Shown: piece after piece, positions 1 through 5,723 of the stretch
How the letters are laid out: each line of letters starts with the position of its first letter
Numbering within the stretch: the first letter of the stretch is position 1
Source of the DNA: Aliarcobacter sp.
GTDB lineage: Bacteria; Campylobacterota; Campylobacteria; Campylobacterales; Arcobacteraceae
NCBI GenBank assembly: GCA_017996075.1
Contig: JAGOHQ010000060.1
Location: 1 to 5,723 of the forward strand
DNA: 5,723 bases
Reading direction: 5' to 3'
The notes under the pieces: model-generated
What the model saw: the letters and a program-made list of their open reading frames with translations, nothing else
What the model was told of the DNA's origin: nothing
The model's database searches: none
Translations under genes and position numbers: made by a program

Positions 1-1008
1 AGATGAGATATCTTCTAAAATTTGATTCATATTAGATTTTATATCAGGAATATATATTACTCTTTTTTCTTCTTCATTTAAAACTTTTATATCCACAAAA
101 CTATTTTTAGAATTTAATGAAAAATAGACTCCAATAGAGTTTTTATCTAAAAGGTTATGCTCGTGTAAAACTGCATTATAAACATTTGAAAAAGAGTTAA
201 GATATTCACTACTTGAATTAAATATCAAATCTTTTTTATAATCATATTTTGGATACAAAGTTTTATCATCACTAATAATAAGATTTAGATTTTCAAAACT
301 ACAAGCTTTTAACTCATCTTTTTTAGTCACATATAAAATATAATCAATATTTTGTTCTTTTAGTGCTTTTGATAGCTCAACCTCTTTTGAAGAGTTTACA
401 AGTCTTGTAAAAATATATCCACTATTTGAAATATTTTCATCTATATTTTTTAATTTCAATTTAACCAAAGGTCTTTCTATTGAGCATAAAAGATTTATTT
501 CAGAATCTTCAATTATAAAAAGATCTGTTAAGACTTGACTATTTGTAACTAACAACCTAACTTCATAATTATCTTTTTCAAAGTTTTCTTTTAAATTTTT
601 ATTTGGTAAAAAGAGTTCTAAATCTTCAAATTTAACAACAAAAGATCTATTTAAATTAACAATTTGGCTTAAAAAATCAAAATTAGAATTTTCTAAAATA
701 TCTTTAACTTTTCTATTTGTCAAAATCTCAAAATTCTCTTTTATATTTTTATCTTCTAACTCTTTAATCTCTTCATTAAACTCATCTATTAAATATGATT
801 TTTTCAAAAACATAGAGTAAGGAAGATTTGTTTCTAAATTTAAAAAAAACTTTTCAATATTTTCAAGCTCATCATCAATAAATATTAAAATAAATCCAAA
901 ATATTGTTTTGTATTTGCATCTATATTTGAGTTTTTTATCAACTCATCTATTAATCTTTTAAAATAAAAAGAAGTTGAGTTGTACTCTATTTTATAGATT
1001 AACTTCAT
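1..1008 (-). CDS. hydE: HydE-like hydrogenase accessory protein, N-terminal 336 residues (3' end outside window)
   Basis: An open frame of 336 codons without a stop begins at an ATG (1006-1008) and leaves the window at base 1. The start is supported by a Shine-Dalgarno AGAGGA at 1017-1022, 8 nt upstream. It overlaps the end of hydD by 17 nt in another frame, so the two are probably translationally coupled. The protein is rich in Lys, Glu, Asn, Ile and Leu, with no signal peptide or membrane helix, so it is probably cytoplasmic. Visible marks are a CSIERP stretch at residues 175-180, a lone Cys at 236, and a segment around 292-308 (GVYFSL then SFVDIKV) that looks like a folded beta-rich region. 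I cannot assign a catalytic motif. The hydE name rests on position after hydABCD, as in Helicobacter and Wolinella; in H. pylori, hydE is required for hydrogenase activity, with an undefined biochemical role. A link to HypF/Kae1-like domains is possible but cannot be judged without the C-terminus. Confidence 0.72.
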   Translation of the reverse strand, partial: MKLIYKIEYNSTSFYFKRLIDELIKNSNIDANTKQYFGFILIFIDDELENIEKFFLNLETNLPYSMFLKKSYLIDEFNEEIKELEDKNIKENFEILTNRKVKDILENSNFDFLSQIVNLNRSFVVKFEDLELFLPNKNLKENFEKDNYEVRLLVTNSQVLTDLFIIEDSEINLLCSIERPLVKLKLKNIDENISNSGYIFTRLVNSSKEVELSKALKEQNIDYILYVTKKDELKACSFENLNLIISDDKTLYPKYDYKKDLIFNSSSEYLNSFSNVYNAVLHEHNLLDKNSIGVYFSLNSKNSFVDIKVLNEEEKRVIYIPDIKSNMNQILEDISS

Positions 1009-1579
1009 GAGTAAAATCCTCTTCATTTGGGATTCTATTTAAATGAGAGCCATTGTAGCTTCCAATTAAACTTTTTACAATATCAGGAACAGCAATATCA
1101 GATTTTTTTGTAAGTTTAAAACCTAAGCTCTCTATCTCTTTTATAGAAGTTTCTATAAAAAATGGAAATTTTTCTTCCATAAGTTTTGTAAGACCTATTT
1201 CAACACTTTGTATATCTTCTGGGACTATTCCAATTATTGTAACATTTGCATGAGAATCTAAAACTGAAACAATTTCAAGCATCTCAACAATCTCTACTTC
1301 ATGAGCTGTTTTTCTATATTTTCCAAGTCCTAATAAAACATCACTAGGAAGTCTAAATATACTTCCAGCTTCATCATCAATAGACACAGTATCTAAAATA
1401 ATGACATTTTTATACTCTTGAAAATATGCCATTAGTTTAAATCCTAATGTTCCACCATCAATAATCTCTAAATCTTCATCAAACTCATAATTTTGTTTTA
1501 TATATTCACTAGCATAAATTCCTATACCCTCATCTTTAAAGAGCATATTTCCAACACCTATAATAATTGTATTTTTCAT
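992..1579 (-). CDS. hydD: HydD, [NiFe]-hydrogenase maturation endopeptidase (HyaD/HybD family)
   Basis: A 195-residue cytoplasmic protease of the HybD/HyaD (M52) family, which removes the C-terminal extension of the large subunit once nickel is in place. The N-terminus has the family signature GVGNMLFKDEGIG (residues 8-20). The three residues that bind nickel of the substrate in E. coli HybD (Glu16, Asp62, His93) have clear counterparts: E17, D63 in ILDTV, and H93 in TAHE. A DGGTLG motif follows at 41-46. The expected substrate is HydB, with cleavage after H557. The length equals that of HyaD-type members; residues from about 160 form a variable tail, partly encoded in the overlap with hydE. 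The ATG at 1579 is the only start that gives the complete signature, yet no Shine-Dalgarno sequence precedes it: the leader is only A/T-rich after the hairpin at 1594-1620. A gap of 42 nt separates it from hydC, the largest in the operon. Confidence 0.95.
   Translation of the reverse strand: MKNTIIIGVGNMLFKDEGIGIYASEYIKQNYEFDEDLEIIDGGTLGFKLMAYFQEYKNVIILDTVSIDDEAGSIFRLPSDVLLGLGKYRKTAHEVEIVEMLEIVSVLDSHANVTIIGIVPEDIQSVEIGLTKLMEEKFPFFIETSIKEIESLGFKLTKKSDIAVPDIVKSLIGSYNGSHLNRIPNEEDFTHEVNL
1017..1022 (-). promoter_or_regulatory. Ribosome binding site of hydE, inside hydD
   Basis: AGAGGA on the minus strand lies 8 nt before the hydE ATG and within the last codons of hydD. It fixes the hydE start at 1008 and implies that hydE is translated as ribosomes finish hydD. 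Confidence 0.7.
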
Positions 1580-1593
1580 ATAAATATTTAAAA

Positions 1594-1620
1594 GGTTTAA
1601 AAGGCAAAGCCTTTTAAACC
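1594..1620 (-). terminator. Terminator-like hairpin between hydC and hydD
   Basis: A perfect inverted repeat with 12-bp arms, GGTTTAAAAGGC at 1594-1605 and GCCTTTTAAACC at 1609-1620, and a 3-nt loop. In the hydABC transcript it starts one base after the hydC stop codon and is followed by TTTTAAAT, a short U-run. It could be a leaky intrinsic terminator, or a 3' stabilising/processing structure that raises hydABC mRNA over hydDE. The short U-run and the lack of an obvious new promoter for hydD in the 42-nt gap argue against full termination. Confidence 0.65.
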
Positions 1621-1621
1621 C

Positions 1622-2323
1622 CTATTTCTCCTCTTCTTTTACAAACTTACTTCCACCAATTACAATAGCAATATCACCCTCTTTCCAGAAGATTGTTCTC
1701 CAAACTTGATAATAAATATGAAACATTACCCAAGCTAATATAAAATACATAGCATAATGATGAGCAATTCTAACTCCCATATTTCCACCAAAAACATATA
1801 AAGTCCAATCAGTAACTAAATGAAGCATTGCTGGCCACCAAGCACCTATTGAGCTATGTCCTGATGCAAGACCATGAACATAAAGCTGAAGTCCAGTAAA
1901 TAACATAAACACTAAAAGTAGATGAAATATTGTAAAAAATACAATATTAAAACTATCACTATGGCTTGAATCAAACTTTTTTCTTCTATTAAGTGTTATT
2001 AAATTTAACAATACTTCAAAAAATTCAACAATATTTTGCTTATTAGGAATTAGTTTTTTATAAGGCTTCTCAAATCTTGAAAAGAAATATAAATATCCAA
2101 CTAAAATAGCTGTTACATCAAATATAATAGCAACTATAAAGTGAGCCCATCTATTCCATGCCATAACATATTTATCAACAGCAGGATCTGCTATAAATGT
2201 TTGATAATATGGATGACCAATATATAAGCCTGTGATTACAGCTGTTATCATACTAAAAAATGTAACCCAGTGAACTATTCTCATAGTTCCTGTCATTCTT
2301 TTTATTTCTATATTTTTTGACAT
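1622..2323 (-). CDS. hydC: HydC, b-type cytochrome membrane subunit of [NiFe] hydrogenase
   Basis: A 233-residue integral membrane diheme cytochrome b of the HyaC/HupC/HydC family. It anchors the HydAB dimer and transfers electrons from H2 oxidation to the menaquinone pool. Four membrane helices are visible at about 15-36, 56-82, 125-148 and 184-209. Candidate axial heme ligands sit in the expected helices: H18 (RIVHWV), H61 (WAHF), H188 or H189 (IAHHYAM) and H202 (MFHIYY). They correspond in pattern to the heme histidines proposed for Wolinella HydC in helices 1, 2 and 4. The loop at 83-124 is basic and probably cytoplasmic; that at 149-183 is rich in Trp, Gly and His (H150, H156, H168) and probably faces the periplasm. 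The C-terminus ends with a charged EEEK. A Shine-Dalgarno AAGGAG (2330-2335) lies 6 nt before the ATG and overlaps the hydB stop codon, suggesting coupled translation. Length is typical for the family. Confidence 0.96.
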   Translation of the reverse strand: MSKNIEIKRMTGTMRIVHWVTFFSMITAVITGLYIGHPYYQTFIADPAVDKYVMAWNRWAHFIVAIIFDVTAILVGYLYFFSRFEKPYKKLIPNKQNIVEFFEVLLNLITLNRRKKFDSSHSDSFNIVFFTIFHLLLVFMLFTGLQLYVHGLASGHSSIGAWWPAMLHLVTDWTLYVFGGNMGVRIAHHYAMYFILAWVMFHIYYQVWRTIFWKEGDIAIVIGGSKFVKEEEK

Positions 2324-2333
2324 AGTATTCTCC

Positions 2334-4058
2334 TTAAATTGGATTTACTTTATAAACACCAAGCTCTTTACCATTTGTATCAATTAGGTGAACCGCACAA
2401 GCAATACAAGGATCAAAACTATGAATAGTTCTTAATATCTCTAAAGGTTGCTCAACATTTGCAACTTTTGTACCAATTAAAGCAGCTTCATAAGCTCCCA
2501 TTCTTCCTTTATAATCTCTAGGAGCTGCATTCCAAGTTGAAGGAACAACAGTTTGATAATTTACAACTTTACCATCTTTAATTTTTACCCAGTGTCCTAA
2601 TGCACCTCTTGGTGCCTCTTCAAGACCAATTCCTTTTGCATCTTTTGCAACTGTATTAAAATCAAACTCTGTCCATGTTGATAAATCACCATTTGCAGCA
2701 TTTAAAGCTAACTCATCTACCCAATCCATCATAACATCAGCCATAAGTTCACTCTCTATTGCTCTTGCAGCTGTTCTTCCTACAGTTGAGAATAAAACTG
2801 TTGCAGGAAGATTTGCATTAGTTAAAAAATTTGTAACATATTTTTTAATTAACTCATCATTACTAGCAAATCCAACAACCATTCTAGCAAGTGGTCCTAC
2901 TTCCATTCTTTCATCATTATAAAGTGGAGATTTAATCCAAGAGTATTTATTTTGAGTATCTAAATAAGCAATATTATTCTCTTTTTTACCAAAACCTGTA
3001 TAGTTTGGCTCTGTTACTCCATCAAATGGATGAAGATTTGTATTTCCTTTATACCAAGCATGAGTAACATCTTCAGTAATTTTTGCTTCATCTACTTCAT
3101 AAACTTTACTTAAATCTTTGTTTTTTACAATTCCAGCAGGGAATAATTTTTTAGATTTATAAAATGGTAAATCATCTAAATTAAATCCACCATAACTCAT
3201 ATAGTTTCCTAATCCACCACCTGTTCCATTTAATGCCTCTTCACCATACATTGTTCCAGCCATATAAACATCTGGTAAATAAGCCTCTTTAATAAACTTT
3301 CTTCCTCTTTTAAGAAGTTGTTTAAATTCAGCAATTCTTGCAGGATTTTTTATATCTTGAACACAAGTAACTCCACCAACAACAAAAGATTGAGGATGAG
3401 GATTTTTTCCACCAAAAATAGCCATCATTTTTGCTAAATCTCTTTGTAATTCAAGAGCATCAAGATAGTGAGAAAGACCAATTAAGTTTTGTTCAGGAGT
3501 TAATTTAAAACCTTCACTACCCCAATAAGCATTTCCAAAAATACCAAGTCTTCCTTGTTTTATATATTTTTGAACTCTATCTTTTACTTGAATATATACA
3601 TCCTCAGAAGCATTCCAAGCTCTTTGTCCTGAAAGTCCTGCCCATTTTTGAGCTTCAGCAACAGTTTGTTTCGGATCAGCCTCAAGTGCTTTTGTAATAT
3701 CAACCCAATCAAGGGCATGTAGATGATAAAAGTGAACAACGTGGTCATGAAGATATAAAGCACCTTGAATAAGATTTCGTACTAATCTCGCATTTTTAGG
3801 AATAGTTACACTAAAAGCATTTTCAACAGCTTCAATACTTCTTTGATAGTGAGTTCCTGTACAAACTCCACAAATTCTCATTGCAAGAAGTCCACAATCT
3901 CTAGGATCTCTTCCTTTTAAAATCTCTTCAATTCCTCTAAACATTGTAGAAGATGAGTAAGCATCTGTAATAACATTGTTCTCATCTATAATTGCTTCAA
4001 TTCTAAGATGTCCTTCAATCCTTGTAATTGGATCTACTACTAAATGTTTTTTTGTCAT
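2334..4058 (-). CDS. hydB: HydB, large (catalytic) subunit of membrane-bound [NiFe] hydrogenase
   Basis: A 574-residue group 1 [NiFe]-hydrogenase large subunit, the site of H2 oxidation, close in length to Wolinella HydB. The N-terminal L1 signature RICGVCTGTH (61-70) supplies C63 and C66; the C-terminal L2 signature DPCIACAVH (549-557) supplies C551 and C554. These are the four Ni/Fe cysteines. Other family marks are RIEGHLRIE (13-21), D117 in HALDWVD and R484 in EAPRGALGHW, which sit over the active site in known structures. The precursor extends 17 residues past H557; HydD should remove these. It has no signal peptide of its own and is expected to cross the membrane with HydA through Tat. 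The ATG overlaps the hydA stop by one base (TAATG), with GAGGAG at 4064-4069 five nt upstream, so equal production of both subunits is likely. No missing catalytic residue is seen. Confidence 0.98.
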   Translation of the reverse strand: MTKKHLVVDPITRIEGHLRIEAIIDENNVITDAYSSSTMFRGIEEILKGRDPRDCGLLAMRICGVCTGTHYQRSIEAVENAFSVTIPKNARLVRNLIQGALYLHDHVVHFYHLHALDWVDITKALEADPKQTVAEAQKWAGLSGQRAWNASEDVYIQVKDRVQKYIKQGRLGIFGNAYWGSEGFKLTPEQNLIGLSHYLDALELQRDLAKMMAIFGGKNPHPQSFVVGGVTCVQDIKNPARIAEFKQLLKRGRKFIKEAYLPDVYMAGTMYGEEALNGTGGGLGNYMSYGGFNLDDLPFYKSKKLFPAGIVKNKDLSKVYEVDEAKITEDVTHAWYKGNTNLHPFDGVTEPNYTGFGKKENNIAYLDTQNKYSWIKSPLYNDERMEVGPLARMVVGFASNDELIKKYVTNFLTNANLPATVLFSTVGRTAARAIESELMADVMMDWVDELALNAANGDLSTWTEFDFNTVAKDAKGIGLEEAPRGALGHWVKIKDGKVVNYQTVVPSTWNAAPRDYKGRMGAYEAALIGTKVANVEQPLEILRTIHSFDPCIACAVHLIDTNGKELGVYKVNPI

Positions 4059-5293
4059 TATCTCTCCTCATTTTCATTTGATTTTTTACCAGCAACTACA
4101 CTTGCAATTGCATGAACTCCAATACCAACAGCAGTTGCTGTTAAAAGTCCTAGACCAAATTCATCAACAGTTTTTTCAACTCCACCTGTTGGTGCTTTAA
4201 TTCTTGCTGTTGCCATTGGTCTTTCATAAGCATATTTGTCCCAAAAATCTGGTTCACTACATCCAATACATCCTCGCCCTACACCAACTGGCCAGTTTGC
4301 ACCATCGTTATATCTAATAATTGAACAGTTATTAAATGTCATTGGTCCTTTACAACCAACTTTGTATAAACACCAGTTGTTTTTAGCTCCTTCATCTCCC
4401 CACTCTTCTACGAACTCTCCTGCATCAAAGTGAGCTCTTCTTTCACAGTTATCATGAATTCTATATCCAAATGCAAATTTTGGTCTTAAAAGTGAATCTA
4501 GCTCAGGAACTTGACCAGTTAAAACATAATGAAGTACAACACCAACCATATTTGCTGGGTTTGCTGGACAAGCTGGAATATTAACAATTGGTTTTCCTTT
4601 AACCAAATCCATAACTCCAACAGCACCAGTTGGATTTGGAGATGCAGCTGGAACTCCACCAAAAGTAGCACATGTTCCAACAGCTACAACAGCTGCTGCA
4701 TCTTTTGACAATCTTGCTAAATGTTCTTGAAAAGTTTCACCTGATGGTCCAATTGTCCCATAATTTCCATTCATAGCAGTTGGAATTGAACCTTCAACAA
4801 AAAGTAAATACTTTCCTTTGAAATGTTCAACAGCATCATCTAATTGATGCTCAGCATCATTTCCTGCACATGCCATTAAAGCATGGTGAAACTCTAAACT
4901 TAAAACATCAAATAATAAATCATCAACAGTTGGAGCAGAACTTCTTAAAAGAGCTTCTGTATTTCCAGCACAATCTTGTAACTCTATCCAAATTACTGGA
5001 ACTCTATTCATAAGTTCAGTAGCCTCTGCAACTAAAGGAGCAAACATAGGTGGAAGCATAAGTGTTGCAGTTGTTGCACTAACCCACTTCATAAAATCTC
5101 TTCTGTTTACTCCTTCAGTTTCAATAACCTCCATCATATCTATATCTCTAAGAGGTTTTTGTTCTCTTAAAGATTTTAATCTAGCTTTTGATTTTTCAAA
5201 TAATGAATTATAAAACTCATCTCCCTTATTTGTATCAACTCTAGTTGATTTTTGAGTAAAAACTTCTCTTACTCGCTCAATGTTATCATTCAT
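4058..5293 (-). CDS. hydA: HydA, small (Fe-S) subunit of membrane-bound [NiFe] hydrogenase, with unusual proximal cluster motif
   Basis: A 411-residue small subunit that conducts electrons from the NiFe site to HydC. The Tat motif is NRRDFMKW (63-70), followed by a hydrophobic stretch to about 90; the 62 residues before it are charged and longer than usual. The mature part begins near VPVIWIELQ (98-106). The distal [4Fe-4S] ligands are H280, C283, C308 and C314; the medial [3Fe-4S] ligands are C323, C341 and C344. At the proximal site C108, C208 (GTCATFGG) and C242 (PACPANP) are present, but the second Cys of the usual CTGC motif is N111 (DCAGNTE). A cysteine absent from typical homologues occurs at C142 in LMACAGN. 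E167 in the VEGSIP motif is kept. A C-terminal helix (about 380-401) anchors the protein in the membrane. It is first in the operon, with strong AGGAGG 7 nt before the ATG. The family assignment is certain; the proximal cluster type is open. Confidence 0.97.
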   Translation of the reverse strand: MNDNIERVREVFTQKSTRVDTNKGDEFYNSLFEKSKARLKSLREQKPLRDIDMMEVIETEGVNRRDFMKWVSATTATLMLPPMFAPLVAEATELMNRVPVIWIELQDCAGNTEALLRSSAPTVDDLLFDVLSLEFHHALMACAGNDAEHQLDDAVEHFKGKYLLFVEGSIPTAMNGNYGTIGPSGETFQEHLARLSKDAAAVVAVGTCATFGGVPAASPNPTGAVGVMDLVKGKPIVNIPACPANPANMVGVVLHYVLTGQVPELDSLLRPKFAFGYRIHDNCERRAHFDAGEFVEEWGDEGAKNNWCLYKVGCKGPMTFNNCSIIRYNDGANWPVGVGRGCIGCSEPDFWDKYAYERPMATARIKAPTGGVEKTVDEFGLGLLTATAVGIGVHAIASVVAGKKSNENEER

Positions 5294-5300
5294 ATTGACT

Positions 5301-5306
5301 CCTCCT
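5301..5306 (-). promoter_or_regulatory. Strong ribosome binding site of hydA
   Basis: AGGAGG on the minus strand, 7 nt before the ATG at 5293, is the best Shine-Dalgarno match in the window. It decides for the upstream start, and hence for the long N-region of HydA, over the internal ATG pair at residues 53-54, which has no comparable site. Confidence 0.85.
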
Positions 5307-5364
5307 AGTTAAAAGTAAATATTAATAACAAGATATTGTAATCAAACTTATATTTGGATAAATA

Positions 5365-5407
5365 ATTATAAAGTAAAAGCCTAATTTCTAGTTGCTTTTT
5401 TAAAAAA
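5365..5407 (-). promoter_or_regulatory. Candidate sigma-70 promoter of the hydABCDE operon
   Basis: On the minus strand a perfect TATAAT lies at 5365-5370, giving a transcript start near 5358 and a leader of about 65 nt. No good TTGACA -35 box is found at the right spacing, as is common in Campylobacterota. T/A tracts at 5396-5407 fall at about -38 to -49, where they could act like an UP element. A weaker alternative -10 (TACAAT) is at 5335-5340. Such matches are cheap in DNA this AT-rich. Confidence 0.4.
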
Positions 5408-5568
5408 TGTAAAAAAATATTTACCATTTTAAGGCACTCTTCTAGTTTAATTTGTTCTAAAAACATATAAGTGAATGGCTATTTCAGTTTTATTTAAATT
5501 TGTTACTTTTTTACACTATTTTTAGATTATTTTTCTTTATATTATTTAGCTTATTTAAATATATAAAA

Positions 5569-5574
5569 TATAAT
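5569..5574 (+). promoter_or_regulatory. Candidate -10 box for the divergent plus-strand gene
   Basis: TATAAT on the plus strand, about 90 nt before the ATG at 5665, in an A/T-only context without a recognisable -35 box. If used, transcription would start near 5581 and the palindrome and dyad described for this region would lie in the leader RNA. Weak evidence because of base composition. Confidence 0.25.
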
Positions 5575-5664
5575 AAGATAAAAAATATTACAAATTGCAA
5601 TTTTTTTAGATATTTTCAAATTTTATTGATATTATTTGAAATATTTAAAATGTGGAGAATATAA

Positions 5665-5723
5665 ATGAGTGAATCAGTTTTAATAATAGGAAGTTTATTT
5701 GCTTTTATCAGTTTCTTTACTTC
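5665..5723 (+). CDS. Start of an unidentified protein with a hydrophobic N-terminus (cut by window edge)
   Basis: An ATG at 5665 opens a frame of 19 complete codons that reaches the window edge. A Shine-Dalgarno GGAG (5654-5657) lies 7 nt upstream, which supports a real start. The visible peptide begins MSESVLIIGSLFAFISFF and is almost wholly hydrophobic from residue 5, with no charged residue after E3, so it is a membrane helix or an uncleaved anchor. Too little is present to name a family. It is transcribed away from the hydrogenase operon and may share regulatory DNA with it. Confidence 0.6.
   Translation, partial: MSESVLIIGSLFAFISFFT

Larger units (their letters stand above)
5294..5664. 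other. Divergent intergenic region, very AT-rich, no gene seen
   Basis: This 371-bp stretch separates hydA from the plus-strand gene at 5665. No credible protein or RNA gene was found in it. It holds the two candidate promoters, a repeated octamer AACTAGAA (minus strand, at 5386-5393 and 5440-5447), a 12-bp palindrome AAATTGCAATTT at 5592-5603, and an imperfect dyad with arms at 5610-5621 and 5634-5644. Composition alone could produce the AT-only elements; none matches a regulator site I can name. Confidence 0.6.

Noticed and set aside
3976..4200. 74-codon open frame on the plus strand
   Set aside because: It lies antisense across the hydA/hydB junction, has low-complexity Gln/Leu-rich content that mirrors the opposite strand, and has no ribosome site.
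4236..4433. 65-codon open frame on the plus strand
   Set aside because: It lies wholly antisense to the cluster-binding C-terminal part of hydA; the Ser/Pro-rich product is a shadow of the real codons.
5332..5345. Possible FNR/CRP-type site (TTGAT half-site on the minus strand) near the hydA promoter
   Set aside because: Only one half-site fits; the second half (ATATC against ATCAA) is poor, so no symmetric site is present.
5431..5450. Possible sigma-54 promoter (GGCAC at 5433-5437, plus strand)
   Set aside because: The matching -12 GC element is missing at the required spacing, and the orientation would point away from hydA.
5475..5525. 16-codon hydrophobic small ORF (MAISVLFKF...) in the intergenic region
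   Set aside because: No Shine-Dalgarno sequence precedes it, and short frames of Phe, Leu and Ile arise easily in DNA of this composition.
1..5723. Search for CRISPR arrays, tRNA/rRNA genes, insertion sequences and phage or defence genes
   Set aside because: No regularly spaced repeats, RNA gene signatures, transposase motifs or terminal inverted repeats were seen; the window is a metabolic operon with uniform composition.

Overview
The window is AT-rich DNA carrying most of a membrane-bound uptake [NiFe]-hydrogenase operon on the minus strand. Gene order, protein sequences and codon use point to a Campylobacterota bacterium, most likely of the Arcobacter group. The order read 5'->3' on the minus strand is small subunit (hydA), large subunit (hydB), cytochrome b anchor (hydC), maturation protease (hydD) and a further accessory gene (hydE-like, cut by the window edge). 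This matches the hydABCDE arrangement known from Wolinella and Helicobacter.

Layout. 1-1008 holds the N-terminal 336 residues of the HydE-like protein, which runs off the left edge. 992-1579 is hydD. 1594-1620 is a perfect 12-bp hairpin between hydC and hydD. 1622-2323 is hydC, 2334-4058 is hydB and 4058-5293 is hydA. 5294-5664 is a 371-bp very AT-rich intergenic region with probable divergent promoters. A plus-strand gene starts at 5665 and is cut by the right edge after 19 codons.

How the genes work together. HydA (Fe-S electron relay, Tat signal, C-terminal anchor helix) and HydB (NiFe site) form the periplasm-facing catalytic dimer. HydC carries electrons from the dimer through hemes b to the quinone pool. 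HydD removes the last 17 residues of HydB after nickel insertion. HydE is an accessory protein whose homologue is needed for hydrogenase activity in Helicobacter. No hyp genes for the NiFe(CN)2CO cofactor lie in the window. Short gaps, a 1-nt overlap (hydA/hydB) and a 17-nt overlap (hydD/hydE) support one transcript, with the hairpin probably lowering expression of the two maturation genes.

The most notable point is in HydA. The usual CxxC of the proximal [4Fe-4S] site reads C-A-G-N (C108, N111), so one expected cysteine ligand is missing, while an extra cysteine (C142) stands in the normally cysteine-free MAAAG-type motif. All ligands of the medial and distal clusters are present. This suggests a non-standard proximal cluster.
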